From Marinobacter psychrophilus (lineage in GTDB: Bacteria > Pseudomonadota > Gammaproteobacteria > Pseudomonadales > Oleiphilaceae): a DNA stretch of 64,000 bases. Of this stretch, positions 46,151-56,370 are shown in pieces. Each line of letters opens with the position of its first letter. The stretch's first letter is position 1. The DNA lies in assembly GCF_001043175.1 (NCBI RefSeq), contig NZ_CP011494.1, positions 2,418,001-2,482,000 of the forward strand, read 5' to 3'. The position numbers and the translations under genes are program-made. The notes below the pieces were generated by a model, which worked only from the letters and a program-made list of their open reading frames with translations, ran no database searches and had not been told where the DNA came from.

Positions 46151-46959
46151 TAATTTATCTCCTGCTTGTTCAAAAAAGCCCTTACCCGTTGCAGATCCGC
46201 TTCGGTGTCTACCCCGGCTGGCGGACTGACGGCCGCCAAGTCAACATGAATGCGAGCGCCGTTATAAAGCGCACGCAACTGTTCCAATGCTTCCACCTGT
46301 TCAGCGGGCGCCGGTGGCCAGCGCACAAAATCGGCCAGTACGCCGGCGCGATAACCATAAATGCCGATGTGGCGAAAATAACCAAAATTGTCCGGCAGAT
46401 CCCGATTTGCAGTGCGGTTTGCCCCGACCGCCGTAGCGGCGTCCCAGCCATCACGATACCAGGGTATAGGCGCGCGGCTGAAATAATGTGCCATCCCCTG
46501 CCGGTCGAAAACCACTTTCACTACGTTGGGATTAAACACCGATTCCGCATCGTGAATGCGCTCGCACAGAGTGGCAATGGCCGCTTCAGGGTGCAAGTCC
46601 AGATTGTCTGCCACCTGATTAATCAACACGCTGGGGATCAGTGGTTCATCCCCTTGTACATTGATTACCCGGTGGTCTTCGTCCAGATTCAAGGCCTGTG
46701 CCACTTCAGCCAGACGGTCGGTACCGCTGACATGGCCAGCCAAGGTCATGACAACTTCGGCACCAAAGCGCTCACAGGCTTGCTGTACCCAAGCGTCGTC
46801 AGTGGCAATCACCACTCGCCCGGCGCGGCTTTCCTGTGCTCGCTGCCACACATGCTGAATCATCGGCTGGCCGCCAATGTCTGCCAAGGGTTTGCCCGGC
46901 AAGCGGCTTGACCCGAAGCGCGCCGGAATCACGACGGTAAAGGGCGTGGTAAAGGGCAT
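46150..46959 (-). CDS. kdsB: 3-deoxy-manno-octulosonate cytidylyltransferase
   Basis: Activates Kdo as CMP-Kdo for lipopolysaccharide core assembly. 269 residues with the nucleotidyltransferase motif [17 protein letters not shown] at 8-24. Further segments are [30 protein letters not shown] (metal-binding Asp) and [20 protein letters not shown]. About 15 residues longer than E. coli KdsB. It starts after ycaR (14-base gap) and abuts the phosphatase gene. Confidence 0.96.
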   Translation of the reverse strand: MPFTTPFTVVIPARFGSSRLPGKPLADIGGQPMIQHVWQRAQESRAGRVVIATDDAWVQQACERFGAEVVMTLAGHVSGTDRLAEVAQALNLDEDHRVINVQGDEPLIPSVLINQVADNLDLHPEAAIATLCERIHDAESVFNPNVVKVVFDRQGMAHYFSRAPIPWYRDGWDAATAVGANRTANRDLPDNFGYFRHIGIYGYRAGVLADFVRWPPAPAEQVEALEQLRALYNGARIHVDLAAVSPPAGVDTEADLQRVRAFLNKQEIN

Positions 46960-46973
46960 TAATGGCTCCTCGC

Positions 46974-47162
46974 TCAGCTTTTATGCAGGCGCTCATCGGT
47001 GCTCAGGGTGCGGGCTTCGGTGGCCAGCATCACCGGAATACCTTCGCGCAAGGGAAACGCCATGGCGTCCAGAAAGCACAACAGTTCGGTTTTTTCACCG
47101 TTGAGCTTGAGCTCGCCTTTACATACCGGGCACGCCAGCAGTGCCAGCAGTTTTTTATCCAT
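46974..47162 (-). CDS. ycaR: Trm112-like small protein YcaR
   Basis: About 62 residues. Starts [20 protein letters not shown], with CPVC near residue 11, then [20 protein letters not shown]. This is nearly the same as E. coli YcaR, conserved between lpxK and kdsB. Trm112 relatives act as zinc-binding partners of methyltransferases; the role of YcaR itself is unknown. The ATG at 47162 overlaps the lpxK end by 8 bases, and a longer frame lacks support. Confidence 0.93.
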   Translation of the reverse strand: MDKKLLALLACPVCKGELKLNGEKTELLCFLDAMAFPLREGIPVMLATEARTLSTDERLHKS

Positions 47163-48240
47163 GATGGTGGTCTCGTTCTGTTGCAACGGAAGCAGCCGCC
47201 AGCGGGCCGCTTTTATTCGGGTGCAGCTGGCGCCAACCGGCCAACTGGGTTAGCAGCCGACGGCCAAATTCGGCGGGCAACTGGGCTTCAATCATCAGAG
47301 CGTAACCGTTGTCGGGTGCAAAATCCTGGCACTTCACCGCATCTTTCGCGGTCATCACCAGCCACTCACCGGCGTCGGTTTTCAGGTCACCCGGTTTAAA
47401 ACGGTGATGGTCGGCAAAAGCCCGCGGCCTTACCTCAGCGCCCAGGGCGCTGAGAGTGGCAAAAAATCGCGCCGGGTTCCCGATACCCGCCACTGCCAGC
47501 AGCTTTTGTCCCGCCAACTTTGTCAGCGGCACCTGCGCACCGCTGGCCAGGTGCAGAAGATGCATCGGGCTAAGGTTCATGGTGTAGATTGCCTTATGTT
47601 GCACGCCGGCAAATTGGCTGTGGCGGCGAACGTGCGCTCCGGTAGAGCCATTAAGAATAATATAATCGACCGATTTTAACCGTTCTGCCGGCTCCCGCAG
47701 CGGCCCCACAGGTATGCTAGCGCCATTGCCCAAGCCGCGGCTGGCGTCGAATACGGCCAGTTCTATATCACGGGGCAGAGCGTAGTGCTGAAGACCGTCG
47801 TCGCACACCAGAACATCGCCTAATCTCTGATCAATGGCGTAGTGCGCTGCACGCAGCCGTTGCGGATCTACCACCACCGGGCAGCCAGTGGCCCGTGCCA
47901 GCATAACGGGTTCATCACCGGCGATACTGGCGTTGCTATCAGCATTCACAAAAAGTGGATATTGCCTGGACTTGCCACCGTAACCGCGGCTAAGAATGAC
48001 CGGATGCCAGCCTGCGTTGCGCAATTGCGTTACCAGCCAGGCCGTAAGCGGCGATTTACCGGTGCCACCGGCTGTAATATTACCCACCACCACCACCGGA
48101 GCCATTAACGCCGGGGCCCGATCTTTCAACGCTTTGCGCCTGCGCAATGACGCAATGCGCCGGTATAGCCAGGCCAGTGGCGCCAGAAATCTCAGCGGGC
48201 GATTTTGGCTATACCACAACCGGTCTACTAGCGAACTCAT
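47155..48240 (-). CDS. lpxK: Tetraacyldisaccharide 4'-kinase
   Basis: Phosphorylates the lipid A disaccharide at the inner membrane. 361 residues. A hydrophobic/basic membrane-binding N-terminus ([20 protein letters not shown]) precedes the P-loop [17 protein letters not shown] near 55-71. [19 protein letters not shown] (catalytic Asp region) lies near 145. Starts 17 bases after msbA, a widespread pairing. Confidence 0.96.
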   Translation of the reverse strand: MSSLVDRLWYSQNRPLRFLAPLAWLYRRIASLRRRKALKDRAPALMAPVVVVGNITAGGTGKSPLTAWLVTQLRNAGWHPVILSRGYGGKSRQYPLFVNADSNASIAGDEPVMLARATGCPVVVDPQRLRAAHYAIDQRLGDVLVCDDGLQHYALPRDIELAVFDASRGLGNGASIPVGPLREPAERLKSVDYIILNGSTGAHVRRHSQFAGVQHKAIYTMNLSPMHLLHLASGAQVPLTKLAGQKLLAVAGIGNPARFFATLSALGAEVRPRAFADHHRFKPGDLKTDAGEWLVMTAKDAVKCQDFAPDNGYALMIEAQLPAEFGRRLLTQLAGWRQLHPNKSGPLAAASVATERDHHHG

Positions 48241-48256
48241 ACCCGCTTACCGCTGG

Positions 48257-50071
48257 TCATGCGTGCTCGCTAAACTGCATCTGATGCAGTTGGGCGTAGG
48301 CGCCGCCCTGGTCCAGCAACTCCTGGTGGCGGCCGGATTCCACTATGCGGCCATTGTCCATCACCAGTATGCAATCGGCGTTTTCAATGGTTGACAGGCG
48401 GTGAGCAATCACCAAGGTGGTACGGCCTTTCATCACCGTTTCCATAGCGTTCTGGATGTAGCGCTCAGATTCGGTATCCAGCGCCGATGTGGCTTCGTCC
48501 AGAATCAGAATGGGGGCGTCTTTCAGCAGCGCCCGAGCAATGGCCAAGCGCTGGCGCTGACCCCCGGAAAGCATAACGCCATTGTCGCCAATCATGGTAT
48601 TCAGACCCTCGGGCATGCGATCAATAAATTCCAGAGCGTGCGCTTTGTCGGCGGCGTCACGAATGGCCTCAGGGCTGCAATCGCGCAGCGCGCCGTAGGC
48701 AATGTTCGCCGCTATCGTATCGTTAAACAGCACCACGCTCTGGGTAACCAGGGCAATCTGCGCGCGCAGTGCCTGCAGCGTAAAGTCTTCCAGCAAGTGA
48801 CCATCAATACGAATTTCGCCGTCGGTGTAATCGTAGAATCGCGGTAACAGGCTCACCAGGGTAGATTTGCCGCTGCCACTGCGACCAACCAGAGCAACGC
48901 TCTGCCCCGCCGGAACCGTCAGCGAAATATTGTTCAACACATTGTCAAGCTGGTCGCGATAGCTGAAGCCCACGTCACGAAACTCGATGTCGCCTTTAAC
49001 CCGCTGCGGGGCAAAGATGCCGAAGTCCAGCTCCGACCGTTCGTCCAGGGTTTCAAACACATCGTAGGCTGCCGCAAGACCCTTCTGGATCTTCGAATGC
49101 ACGGAAGTCACTTGGCGAATAGGCTTGGCCATCGTTGTTGCTGCGGTAATAAAGGCAACCAGTTGACCGGTGCTCATTTCGCCGCGAATCGTCGGCGACA
49201 ACATGGTCCACACCAGCGCCGCAATCGCAATTGCTACCAGAACCTGAATCACAGGCACACTGATGGCCTGGGTAGATGACATCTTTAAGCTTTGCTTCAG
49301 ATTGCTTTCGCTGACCTTCTGAAAACGCTTGCGTTCAAAGTCTTCACCGCCAAAGGTGCGCACCACCCGATAACCACTGATCGATTCCGACGCAACGTGG
49401 GTAATGTCGCCCATGGAGCCCTGAATGCGTTTGCTGATTTTACGGAAGCGCTTGCTGGCGTAGCTGACCACTGCACCGATCAGCGGCCCGACCGCCAGAA
49501 AGACCAGCGTGAGTTTCCAGTTGGTATACAGCATGTAGCCCAGCAACCCAACAATGGTGAGGCCTTCGCGAAAGGTAATGGTGATAGCGTCAGTTGCGGC
49601 TTCAGCCACTTGTTCCACGTTAAAGGTCAGCTTCGACACCAATCGGCCGGCCGCGTTGTCATCAAAGTAGCGCGACGGCAAGGTTAGCATGCGGTCAAAG
49701 ACATCGGTGCGCAGGGCATTGATGACGTTACGACCCACGTAACTGATGAAATATTGGCTCATGAAGGTGCCCAGGCCGCGAAACGCAAACACCCCAACAA
49801 TCAGCAGAGTTAAAATCAGCCGATTCTGATCGGTCGGATTTTCAATGGCCTTGATGACGTATTCCATGGCCGCCGCCATGCCGGTCGACGCCGCGGCGTA
49901 GATAACGTTGCCGATTATCGCCAGGGTAAACGCTATCCAAAACGGTTTCACATAGCGTAGAAGGCGCTTGTAGGTGTGCCAACTGCCCTCTGGAATCTTA
50001 CCCGGGCCTTCAGACTCTGGGCCTGAGGAGATTTTTGGGATTGTCGGGCCTGGTGAATTTGCTGCACTCAC
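48257..50071 (-). CDS. msbA: Lipid A export ABC transporter MsbA
   Basis: Half-transporter that flips lipid A-core across the inner membrane. 604 residues. Six membrane helices lie in the first 330 residues. The nucleotide-binding domain has Walker A ALVGRSGSGKSTLVSLLPRF near 395, signature MLSGGQRQRLAIARALL and Walker B ILILDEATSALDTESE. A polar N-terminal extension of about 30 residues is unusual compared with E. coli MsbA (582). Its ATG overlaps exbD by four bases. Confidence 0.95.
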   Translation of the reverse strand: MSAANSPGPTIPKISSGPESEGPGKIPEGSWHTYKRLLRYVKPFWIAFTLAIIGNVIYAAASTGMAAAMEYVIKAIENPTDQNRLILTLLIVGVFAFRGLGTFMSQYFISYVGRNVINALRTDVFDRMLTLPSRYFDDNAAGRLVSKLTFNVEQVAEAATDAITITFREGLTIVGLLGYMLYTNWKLTLVFLAVGPLIGAVVSYASKRFRKISKRIQGSMGDITHVASESISGYRVVRTFGGEDFERKRFQKVSESNLKQSLKMSSTQAISVPVIQVLVAIAIAALVWTMLSPTIRGEMSTGQLVAFITAATTMAKPIRQVTSVHSKIQKGLAAAYDVFETLDERSELDFGIFAPQRVKGDIEFRDVGFSYRDQLDNVLNNISLTVPAGQSVALVGRSGSGKSTLVSLLPRFYDYTDGEIRIDGHLLEDFTLQALRAQIALVTQSVVLFNDTIAANIAYGALRDCSPEAIRDAADKAHALEFIDRMPEGLNTMIGDNGVMLSGGQRQRLAIARALLKDAPILILDEATSALDTESERYIQNAMETVMKGRTTLVIAHRLSTIENADCILVMDNGRIVESGRHQELLDQGGAYAQLHQMQFSEHA

Positions 50072-50493
50072 TGGGGTTGGGCCTCACGTTCGGTGGTAAT
50101 GCTGAGTTTGGCGAAACCCAGGCGACCGGCCGCATCCATCGCCCGCACCACAAACTCGTGGGGAGTTCGGGCATCGGCGGTAATAATGAACGGCAATGAT
50201 GTGTCTGTGTTGGCCAACTCCCGAATGCCTCGCTCCAGGGTTTCGCGGCGGTTGTTCACCAGCGGTTTGTCGTTCAGCAGGTATTGGCCATCAGCGCTAA
50301 TCACCACATCAATCTGTTCCGCTTCTGCCGGCGGCGCCGGATTACCGCTGGCTTGCGGCAATTCCACCTGAAGATGGCTTTCCCGGGTAAACGTTGTCGA
50401 TACCATAAAAAAAATCAACAACAAAAACACCACGTCGATCAGCGGTGTCAGGTCCATAGCCACATGCTGGCTGCGCTGGCGCTTGAACTTCAC
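50068..50493 (-). CDS. exbD: ExbD/TolR-family biopolymer transport protein
   Basis: 141 residues. Membrane helix with the channel Asp: MDLTPLIDVVFLLLIFFMVS near residues 13-32. A periplasmic domain follows. Works with an ExbB-type partner to turn proton flow into force. This second ExbBD pair, placed between comEC and lpxK genes, is common in gammaproteobacteria; its client is not known and no tonB is nearby. Overlaps msbA by four bases. Confidence 0.92.
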   Translation of the reverse strand: MKFKRQRSQHVAMDLTPLIDVVFLLLIFFMVSTTFTRESHLQVELPQASGNPAPPAEAEQIDVVISADGQYLLNDKPLVNNRRETLERGIRELANTDTSLPFIITADARTPHEFVVRAMDAAGRLGFAKLSITTEREAQPQ

Positions 50494-50498
50494 TGGGC

Positions 50499-51143
50499 TC
50501 AGGCTCCTTCTACGTCAATTTCGCGGTCGCCGTGTACCACTTCCACCAGCTTGATGGCCTCTTGCTCCATGTTGACCACCAGGGCATCTACCCGGCGAAT
50601 AAAATAGCGATGGGCAATCAACGCTGGAATGGCCACACTGAGGCCAGAGGCTGTTGTTATAAGGGCCTCGGAAATACCGCCAGCCAGATTGCCAGCATTG
50701 CCGACACCGGCCAGCTGAATTTCCGCAAACACTTTGATCATGCCAATGACCGTACCCAGAAGGCCCAGCAACGGCGTTATGGTTGCAACGGTGCCCAGTG
50801 GGTTCAGAAACCGCTCGAGCTGGTGAACCACCTGACTGGCTTCGTGCTCGATACTTTCTTTCATTACCTCACGGCCGTGCTTGGCGTTCAGCAAACCGCT
50901 GGCAAGCACACGCCCCATGGGTGACGACGCTTGCAGGGTTTTCAGACGCCTGCCGTTCAGCTCTTTTTTCTTGATCCAACGCCACAACTCGTTCAGCGCT
51001 TCTGGCGGCGCGATCCGGCTGTCACGCAGGCTCCAGAAACGTTCAAGGATGATGGCCAATGCCAACACAGAACAAAACAGTATGGGCACCATCAAAATGC
51101 CACCGGCTTTTAAAAGCTCGAACACGCTCGGTCTCCTGGTCAA
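50499..51143 (-). CDS. exbB: MotA/TolQ/ExbB-family proton channel protein
   Basis: 214 residues with three membrane helices: GGILMVPILFCSVLALAII near 14, TVATITPLLGLLGTVIGMI near 120 and SEALITTASGLSVAIPALIA near 160. The latter two contain the conserved polar residues of the channel. Five bases before exbD, 50 bases after comEC. Confidence 0.92.
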   Translation of the reverse strand: MTRRPSVFELLKAGGILMVPILFCSVLALAIILERFWSLRDSRIAPPEALNELWRWIKKKELNGRRLKTLQASSPMGRVLASGLLNAKHGREVMKESIEHEASQVVHQLERFLNPLGTVATITPLLGLLGTVIGMIKVFAEIQLAGVGNAGNLAGGISEALITTASGLSVAIPALIAHRYFIRRVDALVVNMEQEAIKLVEVVHGDREIDVEGA

Positions 51144-51193
51144 TTACAAGCCGCGCTACTTTAGCATAGCTGTAGGCATTTTTAGCATAGCGA

Positions 51194-53689
51194 CTATTGT
51201 GTGATGTTGTGCAACCGTTCGAGACACTGCGCCCGTGCCAGGCCAGGGCCACTGATCCAGAACGGCGCGTTTTGCTGCATCTGGCGGATAGCCAGCCCAG
51301 CAGATTTTACCGCCATAACCACCGCTCCGGCGCAGGCAGTGTTGATTTGACGGCTACCCTCTAATTGATAACGGCGGGTTACCTGCGGGTGTGGGTGGCC
51401 GTAGCGATGGAGGTAGCCGGCGGTATAAATGACCGTATCGGGCGAAAGAGCCTGAACCAGAGCGTCAGAAGACGACGTTTTACTGCCATGGTGAGGCGCC
51501 AACAACACCCGGATAACGGCGTCATCCGCCTTTTGCGCCGGTTGATCATTTAGATAACTCAGGTATTCGGCTTCTTCCCTAACGGTAATATCACCGGTTA
51601 GTAGCCACTCGATCTTCGAGTCCGGGTCACGAATGCGCAGCACGCAGGAAGCACCGTTGCCCTCTTTGGCGCGATCTGAGCGCCAAAAATTCAGTTCCAG
51701 TCGCCCCAGCATCAGAGTTTGCCGCTTGCAGTCTGTCACGTTTCTGACCAGCCCGGCCTGCGCCAGGCGATCGGCTATTTCAATCGATTCACCGCCGATC
51801 AAGCGCGCTGGCGGCAATTCGGTAACAAGCTGCTCCAGACCACCGCTGTGGTCGCCATCGGCATGGCTCACCACCAGCGTATCCAGGCGCTGTACCCCCA
51901 ACGCCCGCAAGTTCGGCAATATCACCGACTCTACCGCCGAGAACACACCAGGAATGGCTGGGCCAGTGTCATACAGCAATGTCTGCTGCTGATGGCGTAC
52001 CAGAACCGAAAGGCCCTGGCCAACATCCCATACAATCACCTGTGGCAGAGGTACGAGGCGATTACCAACCGGCACCTGAAGCCACACGTGCGACACTGAC
52101 CAAAGCCCCAGTGATAACACCAGCGTCAGGCGAAAGCCCCGTTGCGGATACCACAAAGCCAACAGTACGACCGCCGCCAACCCGATGGCAGCGGCAACAC
52201 CCAGCTGAATTGTCGGGCTGCCCCAGCCCCCCAGCCACTGCAATCCTTGCCATAAAACCCCCAATACGGTGTCCAAAAGCAGCGTCACCCCCACGCTACT
52301 GGCGGGTACAAGCGCCACTAGCAAAGCGCCACACAACAGCAGCGGCATAACCACCATCGACACCCACGGAATGGCAAAAAGATTGGCCACAAACCCCGCC
52401 AGCGGCTGGTTCTGGCCCATTAACAGCAGCCCTGGCCATAATCCGGCGAACATGGCAGTCTGCGCCAGCACCAGCGCCAGCACGCCCTGAACCATGCCAA
52501 GGCGCCCGGAGAACACCAGTATCAACACCGCAACCGCACAAAACGACAGCCAGAAGCCGGCGTCCAACGGCGAAAATGGTTCGGCAATCAACACCACTGT
52601 CAACGCCAGCAGCAGGCTGCGCCAAGGCGATATATGCCAGCCTTGCAGCAACGCCCAACCCAGCACAGCGATCATTAGCAGCGCGCGCCGGGTGGGCACC
52701 GTAAAGCCGGACATCAACGCGTAGGCCAGGCAGCCAATCATCACTGCGCCAAACGTCAGGCGCCGCCTGGCACGTTCAGATAAAATGGATTCGGGTACTC
52801 GCACTGCACACCGGCGCGCCACACCTCCAATGCCCAAGGCCACCAGGCCCAGATGCAAGCCCGAAATCGCCACCAAGTGAATGGTGCCGGTGGCTTTCAG
52901 AGTGTCCCAGTGGGCGGGGGTCATGGCGCCGCGATAGCCAATCAGCAAAGACGCCAACAACGGAAAGTGCCTGGCTTCGCCAAATTTCGCCGTCACCCAG
53001 TCCAGCAGGCGGCGGTGCTGGTAGCGGTAACGGCAGTGCAAGCCGCATTTAATACTGGCATCCGACACGACCGTGCGCACACTTCCGGTGGCGCGGTAAC
53101 CGTGACGGAACAGCCAGTCTTCATAGCGAAAACCGGTCAGGTTCAAGCCACCGTGGGGGCGTTTAAGCACAACCGTTATAGTCAGGGTGTGACCGGGTAA
53201 CTGGTCCGGATGGTCGCCGTACCAGGCCAGACGCAAGCGGGAGGGTAAAGCGTGCGCCGGCAGTGGCGCTTGCGCGTTATGCTGGTAAGCGTTTTCCACT
53301 AGGCAGAAATCAAACTTTAAACTGTCAAAACTGCCCCGAGCGGGAAGACTGCAAACATAACCGGACACCTCCAGCGGCACCTTTTCCCATGACGCCGGCA
53401 GGCGCTCATGCAGGCGCTGACTGGAGTGCCATGAAGCCCAGGCGGTGCCCGCTAGCAGCGCCGCAAACAGAATAAACGCCGTGCGACCCCAGCGCTGAGG
53501 GAGCAACAGCGCCAGCACGCTGCAACCTGCCATCGCTGCAAACAACCATTGCCACGCTGGCAACACCGACAACCGATACAGTAAGATAACGCCGCAACAG
53601 AACGCGATTAGCAAAGGCCCGACCATAAAGCCTCGCGGGTTGCGAGACAGCGGGCGGTTTGAGCCGCCACTGAAAAAATCGCCGGACAT
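51194..53689 (-). CDS. comEC: DNA internalisation channel ComEC/Rec2
   Basis: Inner-membrane channel for single-stranded DNA entry in natural transformation. 831 residues. N-terminal membrane helices and a DUF4131/OB part (to about 220) precede the Competence core with repeated helices (LVAISGLHLGLVALGIGGVA; ALMSGFTVPTRRALLMIAVL). The C-terminal metallo-beta-lactamase-like domain has VVSHADGDHSGGLEQL near 610 and VLLAPHHGSKTSSSDALVQA, which may degrade the second strand. AGGAGG lies 7 bases before the ATG. The frame is full length and open, which argues that transformation is possible in this organism. Confidence 0.95.
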   Translation of the reverse strand: MSGDFFSGGSNRPLSRNPRGFMVGPLLIAFCCGVILLYRLSVLPAWQWLFAAMAGCSVLALLLPQRWGRTAFILFAALLAGTAWASWHSSQRLHERLPASWEKVPLEVSGYVCSLPARGSFDSLKFDFCLVENAYQHNAQAPLPAHALPSRLRLAWYGDHPDQLPGHTLTITVVLKRPHGGLNLTGFRYEDWLFRHGYRATGSVRTVVSDASIKCGLHCRYRYQHRRLLDWVTAKFGEARHFPLLASLLIGYRGAMTPAHWDTLKATGTIHLVAISGLHLGLVALGIGGVARRCAVRVPESILSERARRRLTFGAVMIGCLAYALMSGFTVPTRRALLMIAVLGWALLQGWHISPWRSLLLALTVVLIAEPFSPLDAGFWLSFCAVAVLILVFSGRLGMVQGVLALVLAQTAMFAGLWPGLLLMGQNQPLAGFVANLFAIPWVSMVVMPLLLCGALLVALVPASSVGVTLLLDTVLGVLWQGLQWLGGWGSPTIQLGVAAAIGLAAVVLLALWYPQRGFRLTLVLSLGLWSVSHVWLQVPVGNRLVPLPQVIVWDVGQGLSVLVRHQQQTLLYDTGPAIPGVFSAVESVILPNLRALGVQRLDTLVVSHADGDHSGGLEQLVTELPPARLIGGESIEIADRLAQAGLVRNVTDCKRQTLMLGRLELNFWRSDRAKEGNGASCVLRIRDPDSKIEWLLTGDITVREEAEYLSYLNDQPAQKADDAVIRVLLAPHHGSKTSSSDALVQALSPDTVIYTAGYLHRYGHPHPQVTRRYQLEGSRQINTACAGAVVMAVKSAGLAIRQMQQNAPFWISGPGLARAQCLERLHNITQ

Positions 53690-53768
53690 TCCTTGTCCTC
53701 CTGAGTTATAGCACCGGCGTTGTCCCTAACACCGGTCGTTTAAACGTCTATAGGCAGAACAACTTCTT

Positions 53769-54287
53769 ATGCCAAAGAGGTTCATGAAACGCTATTTGCC
53801 GTCTCCGGAAAAGGTGAGGCAAATGAAATCGCTGAATTTTCTGGGCGACATCGTACAAGAACCCAATCTGTGGCATATCAACCGCCACAGTGTGGCCCGT
53901 GCGTTTCTGATAGGCGTGTGGTTCTGCTTTATTCCGATGCCTTTCCAGATGCTTGCATCGGCGCTGTTCGCGATCTGGTTCAACGCCAACCTGCCGCTGG
54001 CGGTGGTGCTGGTGTGGATCAGCAACCCGGTTACCATGCCCCCGATTTTCTACTTCAACTACAAACTGGGGGCCTGGATGCTGAGCAGGCCACTACTGGA
54101 TTTTGAATTCTCGCCGTCACTGGCGTGGATCAGCGAACGCCTGCTGGATATTGGTATACCGCTTTACTTGGGCTCGCTGGTTGTGGCTACGGTGTCTGCC
54201 TGCTTCGCTTATTTGATCATTCAGTTGTTATGGCGCAGAAAAGTGCGCGCCAACTGGCGTCTGCGCCAGGGGCAACGCCGCCACTAG
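53769..54287 (+). CDS. DUF2062 membrane protein
   Basis: 172 residues. Core: HSVARAFLIGVWFCFIPMPF near 42, NLPLAVVLVWISNPVTMPPI (family-typical SNPxTMPP) and a last helix VVATVSACFAYLIIQLLWRR before a basic tail. DUF2062 proteins are small inner-membrane proteins of unknown role, often next to comEC as here. An ATG five codons later is also possible. Divergent from comEC; its stop overlaps lolD by four bases on the other strand. Confidence 0.88.
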   Translation: MPKRFMKRYLPSPEKVRQMKSLNFLGDIVQEPNLWHINRHSVARAFLIGVWFCFIPMPFQMLASALFAIWFNANLPLAVVLVWISNPVTMPPIFYFNYKLGAWMLSRPLLDFEFSPSLAWISERLLDIGIPLYLGSLVVATVSACFAYLIIQLLWRRKVRANWRLRQGQRRH

Positions 54288-55000
54288 CCTTCGTTTACCA
54301 AACGCCCCTGCTCCAGCCGCATCACCCGCCCCAGACTTCTCGCCATCGACATATCGTGTGTGACCATCACAAACGCCATACCAAATTGATCGCGCAGCGA
54401 TTCGATCAGTGCGCGCACACCGGCACCGGTGTGCTCATCAAGATTACCGGTGGGTTCGTCCATCAAAACACAGTCGGGCTCGTTCACTAGGGCCCGGGCT
54501 ATGGCCACGCGCTGACGCTCACCGCCAGATAGCTCGCCCGGCTTGTGGGCCAGGCGTGCGCCCAAGCCCACACTGTTGAGCAGAACAGCGGCCTTTTTAC
54601 GCGCTGCCGCCACGCTGATACCGCCCAGCACGCATGGCATCATCACGTTCTCAAGCGCGGAGAACTCCGGCAGCAAATGGTGAAACTGGTACACAAACCC
54701 AAGATGCTTGTTGCGAAAGCGCGCCCGTGCGGCTTCCGAAAGCTTGTAAATTTCCTGACCACAAATTTCGATATGGCCCGTTGACGGTCGGTCCAGCCCG
54801 CCTAACAAATTCAGTAGCGTGGTTTTTCCGGAGCCGCTGCTACCAACAATGGCGATGGTTTCGCCGGCGGTGATTTGCAACGAGATGTCGGAAAAAATCG
54901 TCAGCTTTTCCGGACCCTCGTTATAGGTACGGGTCACTTGATTGCAATCAATGACCCAGTTTGCGGTGTTGGTCGTTACGTCTTTTATACTTTTGCTCAT
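54284..55000 (-). CDS. lolD: Lipoprotein-releasing ABC transporter ATP-binding protein LolD
   Basis: ATPase of the Lol complex that hands outer-membrane lipoproteins to LolA. 238 residues. Walker A VGSSGSGKTTLLNLLGGL near 52, signature LSGGERQRVAIARALVNEP, Walker B CVLMDEPTGNLDEHTG. Nine bases after the permease gene. Confidence 0.96.
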   Translation of the reverse strand: MSKSIKDVTTNTANWVIDCNQVTRTYNEGPEKLTIFSDISLQITAGETIAIVGSSGSGKTTLLNLLGGLDRPSTGHIEICGQEIYKLSEAARARFRNKHLGFVYQFHHLLPEFSALENVMMPCVLGGISVAAARKKAAVLLNSVGLGARLAHKPGELSGGERQRVAIARALVNEPDCVLMDEPTGNLDEHTGAGVRALIESLRDQFGMAFVMVTHDMSMARSLGRVMRLEQGRLVNEG

Positions 55001-55009
55001 AGGTTGGCT

Positions 55010-56251
55010 CTATTCATATCTAAGCGCGTCTGCCGGGTCGATACGAGACGCACGCCAGGCCGGGTAAATGGTGGCCAGCAGGCTCATGGCCAAACCACTA
55101 CCGCTGATGATCATGACGTCTTCCCATAGCAACTGGGACGGCAAGTAACTGATGAAATACACGTCAGCACTGAGGAACTGATGGCCCAGTGCGACCTCCA
55201 GCCAGCTGATGAACCCGCTGATGTTGAGTGCACCCAGAATGCCCAGCACCGTGCCCACCAGCGTTCCGAAAATGCCGATAACCGCGCCCTGCACCATGAA
55301 AATACGCATGATGCGCGCGGGTGTCGCGCCCATGGTGCGTAAAATGGCAATGTCTGCGGTTTTGTCGGTGACCACCATGACAAGAGTGGACACAATATTG
55401 AATGCCGCCACCGCCACAATGAACATCAGCAACAGGCCAATCATGGTTTTTTCCATTCGTATGGCCTGGAACAGGTTGCCATGGGTGCGGGTCCAGTCGG
55501 ATATGTAATAGCGCCCTGAAAGCAGTTGCGCCGCTTGCTCGGCTACCCGCGGTGCAGCGAAGAGGTCATCGACCAGCAAACGGATGCCTTGGGCTTTGCC
55601 GTCTGTGCGCATCAGCTTGGCGGCGTCATCCATGTGTATCAGCGTGTAGCTACCGTCTAACTCAGCGCCCACGCTAAACACGCCTTTGACGGTAAAACGT
55701 TTCAATCGCGGCAATACGCCAGCCGGCGTTACCGACGCTTCAGGCAGCACCACGGTTATTTTGTCACCCAACTGCAGGCGCAGGCTGGACGCCAAAAAGC
55801 GCCCAATAATGATGCCGAACTCGCCCGACTTCAGATCGTCCAGGCTGCCCTGTTCCATGTGGTCTTCAATAATCGATACCGTTCGTTCCTGGTCTGGCAA
55901 AATGCCGTTCAACAGCACACCGCGCACCGCTCCGCCGCCGGTGACCATGGCCTGGCCCTTGATAAATGGGGCCGCCGCCAACACTCGCGGGTGCTTCTCG
56001 ACGGCTGCGTCTACCGCTTCCCAGTTTTCAATCGTGCCGGAACCCTCGATAATAGCGTGGGGCACCATTCCCAGAATTCGCTGCTTCAGTTCGCGGTCGA
56101 AACCGTTCATAACTGACAGCACAATAATCAACACCGCAACGCCCAGCATCAAGCCGATCATAGAGGTGAGTGAAATAAACGAGATAAAGTGATTACGGCG
56201 TTTGGCAGCGATGTAGCGCAAGCCGATATAAAATGATAAAGGTTTAAACAT
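55010..56251 (-). CDS. lolC: Lipoprotein-releasing system permease, LolC/LolE family
   Basis: 413 residues. First membrane helix MIGLMLGVAVLIIVLSVMNGF near 35, a large periplasmic domain (about 60-260), then three helices near 275-400. The FtsX-type block LRTMGATPARIMRIFMVQGA lies between helices. E. coli uses two permeases, LolC and LolE; only this one is found next to lolD here. It may act as a homodimer (the LolF type) or have a partner elsewhere. Confidence 0.92.
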   Translation of the reverse strand: MFKPLSFYIGLRYIAAKRRNHFISFISLTSMIGLMLGVAVLIIVLSVMNGFDRELKQRILGMVPHAIIEGSGTIENWEAVDAAVEKHPRVLAAAPFIKGQAMVTGGGAVRGVLLNGILPDQERTVSIIEDHMEQGSLDDLKSGEFGIIIGRFLASSLRLQLGDKITVVLPEASVTPAGVLPRLKRFTVKGVFSVGAELDGSYTLIHMDDAAKLMRTDGKAQGIRLLVDDLFAAPRVAEQAAQLLSGRYYISDWTRTHGNLFQAIRMEKTMIGLLLMFIVAVAAFNIVSTLVMVVTDKTADIAILRTMGATPARIMRIFMVQGAVIGIFGTLVGTVLGILGALNISGFISWLEVALGHQFLSADVYFISYLPSQLLWEDVMIISGSGLAMSLLATIYPAWRASRIDPADALRYE

Positions 56252-56370
56252 AAAGCCTTGCCTGCTGCTGGCTGCGACTAATTCGTGATTGATTGAACCC
56301 AGTCGTGTTAATGCCGCGCCGGGAACTGCTAAACTTCATCCTACAAACGAACATCCGTATCGGAGCCCCA

